From Streptomyces olivoverticillatus (lineage in GTDB: Bacteria; Actinomycetota; Actinomycetes; Streptomycetales; Streptomycetaceae), in the NCBI RefSeq assembly GCF_014203555.1, contig NZ_JACHJH010000005.1, positions 412,225 to 476,224 of the forward strand: a stretch of 64,000 nucleotides of DNA, written 5' to 3'. A model generated the notes under the pieces. It was not told the origin of the DNA. It saw nothing but the letters and a program-made list of their open reading frames with translations, and ran no database searches. Both the position numbers and the translations under genes were made by a program. This document shows, piece by piece, positions 37,004 through 45,220 of this stretch. Each line of letters begins with the position of its first letter. Position 1 is the stretch's first letter.

Positions 37004-38284
37004 TCAGGGAGCGGGCAGGAACCGCTTGAGGAACGCCACGACGCGGGTGCGGGTCTCTGCCACCGCCCGCTCCGGGCGCATCGTCCCGACGTCCTTGCGC
37101 ACCGTCTCCCACGGCACCACGTGCCGCTCCGCCAGCGCGGGCAGCAGCGCCGCCGCGTCCGTGTACGCCCCGTGCCGCGACCCGTCGAGCACCATGTCGC
37201 CCCGCCACCCCGTCGAGTGCTCCCACAGCGCCGCCCAGGACCGCTGGTGCCGGTGGTCGCCCGAGTCCGGCTCGTCCGTGCCCATCAGCAGGAACGGCCG
37301 GTCCACGCCCTCTTGGGCGACGTTGCCCAGCTCTCCGCCCCTGCCGTCCGGCCCGGGGAACTCCAGCGTGCCGTCCATGTTGACCGCGGCGGCGATCCGC
37401 CGGTCGTCGTGCATGGTCTGCAGCGCCGTGAAGCCGCCCGCCGAGTGGCCCACCATGCCCACCTTGCGCAGCTCCATGCCCTCCGCCAGCCCGCCCGGCA
37501 GGCCCAGCCGCCGGGACCGGCTCTGCAGGGTGTCCAGCACGAAGCGGGTGTCGTCGACACGCGCCTTCATGGCCTTGCGCAGCACCGCGCCGACGTCCGT
37601 GCCCGGCTTCGCGGCCAGCGCCGGGAGGACGGATTCCGCCAGCCGGCCGCCGCTGCGCCCGCCGGGCAGGGCGACCTCGGAGGCGTCGTAGGTGTGGTCG
37701 ACGGTGACGACCACGTAGCCGCGCGAGGCCAGCTCCTCCACCAGCGAGGTGTTCCAGGTGCGGGGGTCGCCGAGGCCCGCGGAGTAGAGCACGACCGGCC
37801 GCTTGCCCGCCCCGCGCACCAGGGGCGCGTCCACGCGGGCGTGGGTGCGGGTGGCGGCCCAGTCGATGGCCCCGGCCGGCACGCCGTAGTTGAGTGGGCC
37901 CGCGCCCTCGGGGGAGCCGAAGTGGGCCGCGGCGTGGGGCTCCATGTGGGGCGCGGTGCGGGCGGCGTGAGGGGCGGGGGCGCTCCGCCAGCCGGGCCGG
38001 GCCGCCGGGTACCAGATGCCGATCATGACTTCGCGGTGCCCGCGCTCGGGGTGCCAGGGGTCCTTGCGCCGGGTGTCGACCAGGTGTCGGGTGGTGGTGC
38101 CGACGGCGTACGGGCCGGTGGGCCGGGGCAGCCGGGTCTGCGGGGCGCCTGTTGCGGTGGCGGGCTTGCCGCTCGCCTGTGCGCCGGGGGCGTACGCGCC
38201 CAGGATCCCGGTCAGGGCGAGCACCCCGGCCGCCACCAGGGCGCGCCGCCGCAGTCCCCGCTCACCACGCTCGTACCCCGGCAT
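37004..38284 (-). CDS. Secreted alpha/beta hydrolase, PAF-acetylhydrolase-like
   Basis: The 426-residue protein has a basic N-terminus and hydrophobic signal (RRRALVAAGVLALTGILGAY, about 12-32). Its alpha/beta hydrolase domain has nucleophile Ser281 in VGHSAGGFTALQ, the oxyanion region LYSAGLGDPRTWN, an Asp near TVDHTYDASE or DEPDSGDH and a His in DGSRHGAYTD. The segment YAVGTTTRHLVDTRRKDPW and WYPAARP resemble bacterial platelet-activating-factor acetylhydrolase-type esterases. GGAGGAG lies before the ATG. The substrate is unknown; short-chain or polyester hydrolysis is possible. Confidence 0.87.
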   Translation of the reverse strand: MPGYERGERGLRRRALVAAGVLALTGILGAYAPGAQASGKPATATGAPQTRLPRPTGPYAVGTTTRHLVDTRRKDPWHPERGHREVMIGIWYPAARPGWRSAPAPHAARTAPHMEPHAAAHFGSPEGAGPLNYGVPAGAIDWAATRTHARVDAPLVRGAGKRPVVLYSAGLGDPRTWNTSLVEELASRGYVVVTVDHTYDASEVALPGGRSGGRLAESVLPALAAKPGTDVGAVLRKAMKARVDDTRFVLDTLQSRSRRLGLPGGLAEGMELRKVGMVGHSAGGFTALQTMHDDRRIAAAVNMDGTLEFPGPDGRGGELGNVAQEGVDRPFLLMGTDEPDSGDHRHQRSWAALWEHSTGWRGDMVLDGSRHGAYTDAAALLPALAERHVVPWETVRKDVGTMRPERAVAETRTRVVAFLKRFLPAP

Positions 38285-38435
38285 GATCGGCTCCTCCCAC
38301 TGCTCGGCTGATAACGCCGACCTTAGGGACGCCGGGGGTGACGCCGCGTCATACGGCGGTGCCAACTCGCGTGTGATACCGGGGTATGACCCCGGTGGAC
38401 CAGCGCGGAGGCCGGGGCGTGCGATGGGGTGTGGC

Positions 38436-38930
38436 TCAGGAAGGTGCTGCCAGCTCCGCCCAGACCGTCTTGCCGACGCCGCCGTCGCGGCGCACGACCC
38501 CCCAGTCCAGGCAGAGGCGCTGCACGATGAACATGCCGTGCCCGCCGGGGCGCCCGGCGCGGTGCGGGGTGCGGGGTGAGGGCGTGCCGGAGCCGAGATC
38601 GGTGACCTCCAGCCGCAGCACCTTGCCCGTGCGGATCACCCGGAGCTCTTCCGGGCCGTCCGCGTGCAGGCAGGCGTTGGTGACGAGCTCGGAGACGACC
38701 AGCAGGACGTCCTCCGCGGCGGCCCGGTGGTCCGCCGAGACCGCCGGCAGCCAGCCCCAGTCGTGCAGGGCCTGCCGGGTGAAGTCACGGGAGAGCGGCA
38801 CGGCGCCGCTGGCGCCGACCAGGTGCAGCCGACGGGACGGCGTGCGGTCCGGCGGGGGCTCGGCAGAGGTGGCGCCCTCCGCCCGCGGACCTTGGCCGTC
38901 CGGCGGCGGGCACGGCCGCGTGGTGCTCAT
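38436..38930 (-). CDS. Anti-sigma factor serine kinase-like HATPase (RsbW type)
   Basis: The 164-residue protein has the Bergerat ATPase fold of RsbW/SpoIIAB: N-box ELVTNACLHA, G1 DLGSGTP and G2 GGHGMFIVQRL. The N-terminal 35 residues are Pro-rich and disordered. These kinases bind a SigB-type sigma factor or phosphorylate a STAS antagonist. The neighbouring STAS (39103) and sigma factor (39723) genes suggest one partner-switching module, like sigI/arsI/prsI of S. coelicolor, though many such HATPases in Streptomyces act elsewhere. A GAGGTGAAG stretch precedes the ATG. Confidence 0.88.
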   Translation of the reverse strand: MSTTRPCPPPDGQGPRAEGATSAEPPPDRTPSRRLHLVGASGAVPLSRDFTRQALHDWGWLPAVSADHRAAAEDVLLVVSELVTNACLHADGPEELRVIRTGKVLRLEVTDLGSGTPSPRTPHRAGRPGGHGMFIVQRLCLDWGVVRRDGGVGKTVWAELAAPS

Positions 38931-39102
38931 CAGCGCTTCACCTCACCGGTTCACCGAGTCAGAATTGTTGGTCATCTCGCACAAGAACGGATTTCAGCAC
39001 TCTCCTGCCCGGCCGAACCGTGAGAACACCCACTGAATCGGTGCCGGGGCTGTGACGCAGGCAACGCCTGTGACACGAATAACGGGGGGAGTGCCGAGAG
39101 GG

Positions 39103-39471
39103 TCAGTCGGCGAGAGCCGAATCGAGCGTGTCGTGCAGGGTGAAGACGGCCCCCGCGCCCGTGATCTCGAATACCCGGGCGACCACGGGACGCATCGAGG
39201 CGAGATGTATGGAGCCGCCCACGGCCTCGGCCTTCAGCCGGGCGCCGAGCAGTACGTTCAGCCCCGTGGAGTCGCAGAATTCCAGCTGCGAGCAGTCGAC
39301 GACCACGCGTGCGTCACCGTCGCGGACACAGGCCTCCAGGGGCTCGCGCAGGAGCTCCGCGGTGTGGTGATCGAGCTCACCCGCCGCCGAGACGACGGAG
39401 CTGACGCCGTGGCGCCGGACCTCCACATGCAGCCGGCCTTTGCTTGCGCTGCCGACCATTCCGCGATCCAT
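39103..39471 (-). CDS. Anti-sigma factor antagonist (STAS domain)
   Basis: The 122-residue protein is a single STAS domain. The phosphorylatable Ser68 lies in the conserved QLEFCDSTGLNVLLGAR. When unphosphorylated it would bind the anti-sigma kinase and free the sigma factor. The ATG complementary to 39469-39471 has AAGGGAAG upstream, excluding the longer frame from 39564. It is divergent from the sigma factor gene and convergent in role with the HATPase gene downstream on the same strand, so the two could share a transcript. Confidence 0.92.
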   Translation of the reverse strand: MDRGMVGSASKGRLHVEVRRHGVSSVVSAAGELDHHTAELLREPLEACVRDGDARVVVDCSQLEFCDSTGLNVLLGARLKAEAVGGSIHLASMRPVVARVFEITGAGAVFTLHDTLDSALAD

Positions 39472-39722
39472 GCGCTTCCCTTCGTGCCTTCGTGGTGTTC
39501 CCGCGTGGCGCAGGGAAAACCCTACGCCTTTCATACGGTCGTCCGGAAGCCGAGGTTCCGACAAATTAGGGAGAAGCGGACATGCGGCACTTGCGATATG
39601 AAGGCAAAGACGGGTAGGGCTAGTAGAGACACATCCACCACGGACGGCTTTGGAGGCGCCGCAAACCGCAGCAAAGGTGCACGGCTTCGGCAGCCTTATG
39701 CCGAGAAATGATGGAGGAGACT
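39472..39722. promoter_or_regulatory. Divergent promoter region of the partner-switching module
   Basis: The 251-base gap between the STAS and sigma factor genes contains GGGTAGG (about 39613-39619), which resembles the -10 of SigB/SigF-type promoters (GGGTA), about 110 bases before the sigma start. A matching -35 GTTT is not evident. This would fit autoregulation but is weak. Confidence 0.3.
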
Positions 39723-40649
39723 ATGTCACCCCGGCTCGACGAAAAGCGTTCCGATTCCGCTTCCGTGGCCCTGCAGGGCGCGGTTGCCCCGGAGTCTCGG
39801 GAGACGGCCTCGTCGGCAACCCCGCCCGAACACCGTGATCCCGGTCTCGCCGGGCTCCCCGAGATCCCGCCGTACGACGAAGTGGGCGCCGTCGACGCGC
39901 GCGCACTGTCCAAGACGCTCTTCGCCCGCCTCACGGAGCTCGAAGAGGGCACCCACGAGTACGCCTACGTACGGAACACCCTGGTGGAGCTGAACCTCGC
40001 GCTGGTGAAGTTCGCCGCCTCCCGGTTCCGTACGCGCAGCGAGCCGATGGAGGACATCGTCCAGGTCGGCACGATCGGCCTGATCAAGGCCATCGACCGC
40101 TTCGAGCTCAGCCGGGGCGTCGAATTCCCCACCTTCGCGATGCCGACGATCATCGGCGAGATCAAGCGCTTCTTCCGCGACACCAGCTGGTCGGTCCGGG
40201 TGCCCCGGCGGCTCCAGGAGCTCCGCCTCGACCTGGCCAAGGCCGGCGACGAGCTGGCGCAGCAGCTGGACCGCTCCCCGACCGTCGGCGAGCTGGCCGA
40301 GCGCCTCGGCATCGCCGAGGAAGAGGTCGTCGAGGGCATGGCCGCGAGCAACGCCTACACCGCGAGCTCGCTGGACGCCCAGGCCGAGGAGGACGACACC
40401 GAGGGCTCGCTGTCGGACCGCATCGGCTACGAGGACCACGGTCTGGAGGGCATCGAGTACGTCGAGTCGCTCAAGCCGCTGATCGCTGAACTCCCCCCGC
40501 GCGAACGGCGGATCCTCTCCCTGCGCTTCGTGGCCAACATGACGCAGTCGGAGATCGGCGAGGAGCTCGGCGTCTCGCAGATGCACGTCTCGCGGCTGCT
40601 GTCGCGCACCCTGGTGCGGTTGCGCCGGGGGCTGATGACCGAGGAGTGA
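39723..40649 (+). CDS. RNA polymerase sigma factor, SigB/SigF/SigG family (SigI-like)
   Basis: The 308-residue group 3 sigma factor has region 2 with YVRNTLVELNLALVKFAASR and EDIVQVGTIGLIKAIDRFEL, then FPTFAMPTIIGEIKRFFRD. Region 3 has DLAKAGDELAQQLDRSPTVGELAERLG, and region 4 has LPPRERRILSLRFVANMTQ and EIGEELGVSQMHVSRLLSR. The first 60 residues are a variable, disordered extension. The ATG at 39723 has GGAGGA 4 bases upstream; the frame is open from 39708. Its place with STAS and HATPase neighbours suggests the SigI role in stress responses. It ends in a good terminator. Confidence 0.94.
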   Translation: MSPRLDEKRSDSASVALQGAVAPESRETASSATPPEHRDPGLAGLPEIPPYDEVGAVDARALSKTLFARLTELEEGTHEYAYVRNTLVELNLALVKFAASRFRTRSEPMEDIVQVGTIGLIKAIDRFELSRGVEFPTFAMPTIIGEIKRFFRDTSWSVRVPRRLQELRLDLAKAGDELAQQLDRSPTVGELAERLGIAEEEVVEGMAASNAYTASSLDAQAEEDDTEGSLSDRIGYEDHGLEGIEYVESLKPLIAELPPRERRILSLRFVANMTQSEIGEELGVSQMHVSRLLSRTLVRLRRGLMTEE

Positions 40650-40689
40650 CCGCCGACGGGCCTGTCAGGGCAGCACCGCCACGCTGTGT

Positions 40690-40725
40690 GCCGCACGGGA
40701 AATCCCGTGCGGCGCAGTGGTTTTT
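40690..40725 (+). terminator. Terminator of the sigma factor gene
   Basis: A perfect 11-bp stem (40690-40700 with 40703-40713) is followed by GCAGTGG and a T5 run (40721-40725). The segment GCAGTGGTTTT with TGGCA repeats again at about 40733-40746. Confidence 0.8.
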
Positions 40726-40880
40726 GGCAAGCGCAGTGGTTTTGGCACGTGTCGTGGCTTGAAGGGAAAGCCATCTGAGGCCGAAAACACTCTCCCCGCA
40801 TGCTTCACATGCGCCATTGAATGCTCACTGCCCGCACTGAATTTCCGTCAGTGCACTCTTCGATGGCTGGGAGACGCTCC

Positions 40881-41249
40881 ATGAGACGGTTCCGCACGGC
40901 AGGTCTGGCAGTACTCGGGGCGGCGCTCTTCGCGTCCGTCGCGGCGAGCCCCGCACAGGCGTCGCCGGGCGAGACCCGTACGGTCTGCGCCAATTCGATG
41001 ACGCCGGACGGCTGGGTCGACGTGAATTGGGGCGTCAACGCTTCGTGCGGTGGCGGGTCCTTGAGCCCGAACATCAAGATGATCAAGCAGGTGGACGGTC
41101 TTCCGGTCGGCAGCCAGGTCAACGCCTGTGCCACCACGCTCCCGCCGAAGGGCTGGATCAAGCTGCAGACCTACTACACCAGCAGCTGCCAGGCCTTCGT
41201 CAACCCGTCCTTCACGCCGAACGCCTGGCTGCTGCAGCGGGCCTCCTGA
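40881..41249 (+). CDS. Small secreted protein, four cysteines
   Basis: The 122-residue protein has a signal peptide (RRFRTAGLAVLGAALFASVA, cleavage after AQA). The mature part of about 90 residues has four cysteines (VCANS, SCGGG, ACATT, SCQAF), suggesting two disulfides, and ends NAWLLQRAS. I do not recognise a family; the Trp/Asn/Gly-rich pattern looks like a small extracellular beta fold. The ATG at 40881 has GGGAG 7 bases upstream; earlier in-frame ATGs (40821, 40863) do not. Confidence 0.85.
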   Translation: MRRFRTAGLAVLGAALFASVAASPAQASPGETRTVCANSMTPDGWVDVNWGVNASCGGGSLSPNIKMIKQVDGLPVGSQVNACATTLPPKGWIKLQTYYTSSCQAFVNPSFTPNAWLLQRAS

Positions 41250-41263
41250 GGCTTGCCGCTCCG

Positions 41264-41295
41264 CACCGGCCGCGGTCTCTTCGGCGCGGCCGGTG
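41264..41295. terminator. Bidirectional terminator
   Basis: An 11-bp stem CACCGGCCGCG/CGCGGCCGGTG (41264-41274 with 41285-41295) with a 10-base loop lies between the convergent secreted-protein and hutI genes. Confidence 0.7.
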
Positions 41296-41304
41296 AGAGC
41301 GGTG

Positions 41305-42471
41305 TCAGAGCGCGCGAACGCCCCGCTGCCAGACGGCCGAGACCAGCGGCACCCCCGGCCGGTAGGCGAGGTGGACGTGGCTGGGGGCGTCCAGCAGCAG
41401 CAGGTCGGCCCGGGTGCCCGGGGCCAGCCGGCCGATGTCGCTGCGGCGCAGGGCAGCGGCGCCACCCGCCGTCGCCGACCACACCGCCTCGTCGGGGGTC
41501 ATGCCCATGTCGCGGACGGCGAGGGCGATGCAGAACGGCACGGACGAGGTGAACGACGAGCCGGGGTTGCAGTCGGTGGAGAGCGCCACTGTGACGCCCG
41601 CGTCGAGGAGACGGCGCGCGTCGGGCCACTGGGCGCGGGTGGAGAACTCCGCGCCGGGCAGCAGCGTGGCGACCGTCCCGCCCTGGGCCAGGGCGTCGAC
41701 GTCGGCGTCGGTGAGGTGGGTGCAGTGGTCCGCCGAGGCGGCGCCCAGCTCCACGGCCAGCTGTACGCCCGGGCCGTGGCCCAGCTGGTTGGCGTGGACG
41801 CGCGGGGTCAGGCCCCGGGCCCGGCCGGCCTCCAGGATCGTACGGGCCTGGTCCCCGTCGAAGGCGCCCTTCTCGCAGAAGACGTCGACCCAGCGGGCGT
41901 GGGGCGCGCACGCGTCGAGCATCCCGCCGGTGACCAGCTCCACATAGCCCGCGGGGTCGTCCGCGAACTCGGGGGCCACGATGTGCGCCCCCAGGTAGGT
42001 GACCTCCTCGGTGTGGGCCGCGGCGATGCGCAGGGCGCGGGCCTCGTCCCGGGTCGTCAGGCCGTAGCCGGACTTGGTCTCCAGCGTGGTCGTGCCCTGG
42101 CGCAGGCCCTCACGGAGATAGCGCAGGAGGTTGGCCTCCAGCTCCTCGTCCGTGGCGGCGCGGGTGGCGGCGACGGTGGTGCGGATGCCGCCCGCGCTGT
42201 AACTCTGCCCGGACATCCGTGCGTTGAACTCGGCCGTGCGATCGCCCGCGAAGACCAGGTGGGAGTGGGAGTCGACGAAGCCGGGGAGGGCGGCCCGGCC
42301 GCCGGCGTCGACGGCGTTGTCAGTGGCGGGTGCTTTGCTTGTCCCACCGACCCAGGCGATGCGGTCGTCGTCGATGACGACCGCTGCGTCCTGGATCAGG
42401 CCGAGGGGGCCTTCACCGAGGGAGGGGTCGTTGGTGACGAGACTGCTGATGTTGATGATTGCCGTGCTCAT
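41305..42471 (-). CDS. hutI: Imidazolonepropionase HutI
   Basis: The 388-residue amidohydrolase hydrolyses 4-imidazolone-5-propionate to N-formimidoyl-glutamate, the third step of histidine breakdown. The metal-binding HxH is His69/His71 in FVDSHSHLVFAGDRTAEF, with ETKSGYGL, HANQLGHGPG, SADHCTHL and STDCNPGSSF further on, all typical of HutI. It is the last gene of the leftward hutU-M20-hutF-hutI operon, 20 bases after hutF. GGAG lies upstream of the ATG. Confidence 0.95.
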   Translation of the reverse strand: MSTAIINISSLVTNDPSLGEGPLGLIQDAAVVIDDDRIAWVGGTSKAPATDNAVDAGGRAALPGFVDSHSHLVFAGDRTAEFNARMSGQSYSAGGIRTTVAATRAATDEELEANLLRYLREGLRQGTTTLETKSGYGLTTRDEARALRIAAAHTEEVTYLGAHIVAPEFADDPAGYVELVTGGMLDACAPHARWVDVFCEKGAFDGDQARTILEAGRARGLTPRVHANQLGHGPGVQLAVELGAASADHCTHLTDADVDALAQGGTVATLLPGAEFSTRAQWPDARRLLDAGVTVALSTDCNPGSSFTSSVPFCIALAVRDMGMTPDEAVWSATAGGAAALRRSDIGRLAPGTRADLLLLDAPSHVHLAYRPGVPLVSAVWQRGVRAL

Positions 42472-42491
42472 GCTTGCTCCGGTCCTCGGCG

Positions 42492-43925
42492 TCAGCCGCT
42501 CAGGGCGGCGATGGAGTCGGCCAGCGCTCGCGGTACGTCGGGTACGAGCTGGTGCACCCCGTCGCGCACGACGTGCCGGCCTCCGACGACCGTGTGCCGG
42601 ACGTCTGCGCCGGTCGCGGCGAATACCGCCGTCTCGGCACCCAGCCGCGCAGGGGGTCCGGCCGTACGGACGGAGTCCAGCGCGACCGTCGTGAAGTCCG
42701 CGAGCGCGCCCGGCTCGATCCGGCCCGCCTCGTCCCAGCCGAGCGAGGCGTGGCCGTCGGCGGTCGCGGCGCGCAGGAGGGCGGCGGCGGTCCAGTGACC
42801 GCGGGTGCGGGTGCGCAGGCGCTCGTCGAGCTCCATGGCGCGGGCCTCTTCGAACAGGTCGATGACGGCGTGGCTGTCGCTGCCGAGGGAGAGCGGACTG
42901 CCGGCCCTCTGGAGGGCGACGGCGGGGCCGATGCCGTCGGCGAGGTCGCGTTCGGTGGTGGGGCACATGCAGATGCCGGTGCGGGAGCCGCCGAGGAGGG
43001 AGATGTCCTCGTCGGTGAGGTGCGTGGCGTGCACGGCGGTGGTGCGCGGGCCGAGCACGCCGTGGTCGGCGAGGAGCCGGGTGGGCGTGCGGCCGTGCGC
43101 GGCGTGGCAGGCGTCGTTCTCGGCGGTCTGCTCCGAGAGGTGGACGTGCAGGGGTGCTTCGCGCTCGGCGGCCCAGTCGGCGACGGTGGACAGCTCGGCG
43201 GCGGGCACGGCGCGCACGGAGTGCACGGCCGCGCCGATGTGGGCGTGCGGTCCGGCGGGCTTGAGGGCGCTGACGCGCTCGGCCCAGGCGGCGGCCGTGC
43301 CGTCGGAGAAGCGGAGCTGGTGGGGGTTCGGGGCTTCCCCGCTGCGTCCATCTCCTATGCCGGCGGAGAGATAGGCGGTGTCGAGGAGGGTGATGCGGAT
43401 GCCGGCGTCGGCGGCGGCCGCCATGAGGGCTTCGCCCATGGCGTTGGGGTCGGAGTAGGGGGTGCCGCCCGGGGCGTGGTGCAGGTAGTGGAATTCGCCG
43501 ACGCAGGTGATGCCGGCCAGGGCCATCTCGGCGTAGGCGGCGCGGGCGAGGGCGAAGTAATTTTCGGGGGTGAGTCTGTCGGCAATGCCGTACATGACGT
43601 TGCGCCACGTCCAGAATGAATCAGGCGCCCGGCTCGCGCTCCGCGCAGGCGGAGGTGACCCCGCGTGGCTGTGCGCGTTGGCCAGTCCGGGGAGGGTGGA
43701 GTCGGGTGCCGCCTGCACAACACCCCGCAGAGCGCGGTGGAACGCATGGGAATGGCTGTTCGCCAGCCCCGGCAGGGTCAGCCCGCGCAGGGCGACCGCG
43801 CCCGGCGGCGGGGCCGGGACGTCGGTGCGTACGGCCGTGATCCGTCCGTCGGTGACGTCGACGGCCACGCCCGGCTCGACCGAGGCGCCGAGCCAGGCGT
43901 GCTCGGCCCAGTAGGTCACCTGCAC
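42492..43925 (-). CDS. hutF: Formimidoylglutamate deiminase HutF
   Basis: The 477-residue amidohydrolase converts N-formimidoyl-glutamate to N-formyl-glutamate and ammonia. The metal-site motif is LPGLANSHSHAFHRAL (about 51-66), with DSFWTWRNVMYG (about 102-113), GEFHYLHH, HVHLSEQTAEN, CMCPTTERDL and GSDSHAVIDLFEE. A near-copy of the first motif, LPGLANAHSHAG (about 78-89), is inserted before DSFWTWR, making the loop about 27 residues longer than usual. The GTG start overlaps the M20 gene stop by 10 bases, so translation is probably coupled. A deformylase (HutG) is expected next, but none is in the window. Confidence 0.92.
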   Translation of the reverse strand: MQVTYWAEHAWLGASVEPGVAVDVTDGRITAVRTDVPAPPPGAVALRGLTLPGLANSHSHAFHRALRGVVQAAPDSTLPGLANAHSHAGSPPPARSASRAPDSFWTWRNVMYGIADRLTPENYFALARAAYAEMALAGITCVGEFHYLHHAPGGTPYSDPNAMGEALMAAAADAGIRITLLDTAYLSAGIGDGRSGEAPNPHQLRFSDGTAAAWAERVSALKPAGPHAHIGAAVHSVRAVPAAELSTVADWAAEREAPLHVHLSEQTAENDACHAAHGRTPTRLLADHGVLGPRTTAVHATHLTDEDISLLGGSRTGICMCPTTERDLADGIGPAVALQRAGSPLSLGSDSHAVIDLFEEARAMELDERLRTRTRGHWTAAALLRAATADGHASLGWDEAGRIEPGALADFTTVALDSVRTAGPPARLGAETAVFAATGADVRHTVVGGRHVVRDGVHQLVPDVPRALADSIAALSG

Positions 43926-45103
43926 GCGAGGCCCTCCAGTACATCGGCGAGTGCGGCCACCCCGGCCACGCAGTCGTCCTCGGCCGCCGTTTCGGCGGGG
44001 GAGTGGGAGACGCCGGTGGGGTTGCGCACGAACAGCATGGCGGTGGGGACGGTGCCGGACAAAATACCCGCGTCGTGGCCCGCGCCCGTGGGCAGCACGG
44101 GGACGCCGCCGAGCAGTTTCGCCAGCTCGTCGCGGAGGCCGTGCGCGAACTCCACGACGGGGGTGAAGGATTCCCGGGTGACGCGGACGCCGACGCCGTC
44201 GCGCTCGCCCCGTTCGACGGCGGCGCGCTCGATCTCGCCGACGACCTCGGCGAGGGTCTCCTCGTCGGCGGCGCGGGAGTCCAGCCAGCCGCGGACGAGG
44301 GAGGCGATGGCGTTGACGCCGTTGGGCTCGACGCTCACCTTCCCGAAGGTGGCCAGGGCCCCGGCGAGCCGTGCCTTCTTGCGGGCGGCCAGCACGGTGT
44401 TGGCGTAGGTGAGCATTGGGTCGCGGCGGTCCTCGATGCGGGTGGTGCCGGCGTGGTTGGCCTCGCCGTGGAAGTCGAACCGCCAGCGGCCGTGCGGCCA
44501 GATCGCGGAGGCGACGCCCACGGCGTGCGGGGTCTCTGCCAGGGCCCGGCCTTGCTCGACGTGGAGTTCGACGAACGCGCCGATGCGGGCGAGGCGCTCG
44601 GGGTCGGGCCCGATGGCCTCGGGGTCGTATCCGGCGCGCTCCATCGCCCGGGCGAGGGAGATCCCCTCGGCGTCCCGCAGCGCGTGGGCCTTCTCGGCCG
44701 TGAGCTGCCCGGCGGTCAGGCGGGAGCCGACGCAGGCGAGGCCGAAGCGGGCGCCCTCCTCGTCACCGAAGTTGACGATGGCGAGGGGGCGGCTCGGCCG
44801 GGCGCCGCGGGCGCGGAGCTCGTCGAGCGCGGCGAAGGACGAGACGACGCCGAGGGGGCCGTCGAAGGCGCCGCCGTCGGGGACGGAGTCGAGATGCGAG
44901 CCGGTGACGACGGCGTCCCCGGCGGCGGGGTCACCGAGCCAGGCCCACTGGTTGCCGTTCCGGTCGAGTTCGTAGGCCAGGCCCCGGCTTTCGGCCTGCG
45001 CCTGAAACCACGACCTGCAGTCGGCGTCGGCACCGGTCCAGGCGAATCGGCGGTAACCGCCGCTTTCGGGGTTCCGGCCCATCGGCGCGAGGTCGCGCCA
45101 CAT
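43916..45103 (-). CDS. M20 family amidohydrolase (allantoate amidohydrolase-like)
   Basis: The 395-residue zinc hydrolase resembles allantoate amidohydrolase/N-carbamoyl-amino-acid hydrolase. Motifs are SHLDSVPDGGAFDGPLGV (metal His and Asp), NFGDEEGARF (catalytic Glu pair), ELHVEQGRAL, the dimer-site HGEANHAGTT and GAGHDAG. It lies between hutU and hutF and overlaps hutF, so its substrate is probably N-formyl- or N-formimidoyl-glutamate rather than allantoate. The start is uncertain. I used the ATG complementary to 45101-45103, which has no ribosome site; the frame continues upstream into a dispersed repeat (45120-45282). Confidence 0.88.
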   Translation of the reverse strand: MWRDLAPMGRNPESGGYRRFAWTGADADCRSWFQAQAESRGLAYELDRNGNQWAWLGDPAAGDAVVTGSHLDSVPDGGAFDGPLGVVSSFAALDELRARGARPSRPLAIVNFGDEEGARFGLACVGSRLTAGQLTAEKAHALRDAEGISLARAMERAGYDPEAIGPDPERLARIGAFVELHVEQGRALAETPHAVGVASAIWPHGRWRFDFHGEANHAGTTRIEDRRDPMLTYANTVLAARKKARLAGALATFGKVSVEPNGVNAIASLVRGWLDSRAADEETLAEVVGEIERAAVERGERDGVGVRVTRESFTPVVEFAHGLRDELAKLLGGVPVLPTGAGHDAGILSGTVPTAMLFVRNPTGVSHSPAETAAEDDCVAGVAALADVLEGLACR

Positions 45104-45119
45104 CTCATGAAACGAGGAG

Positions 45120-45163
45120 GGTGTGGGCAGTCGTCCGCCTGGGGCGGGACAGGTGGGCACACC
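45120..45163 (-). repeat. Palindromic repeat, GTTGTGCCCACC family
   Basis: On the minus strand it reads GGTGTGCCCACCTGTCCCGC, a short centre, then GCGGACGACTGCCCACAC, the same plan as 30983-31031. It lies 17 bases before the M20 start codon chosen here and therefore occupies its leader. Confidence 0.6.
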
Positions 45164-45220
45164 CGGACCCGCACCCGGCAGCCCACGGTCTGCCCCACCG
45201 GGGGCACCCGCTTCGGGCGC

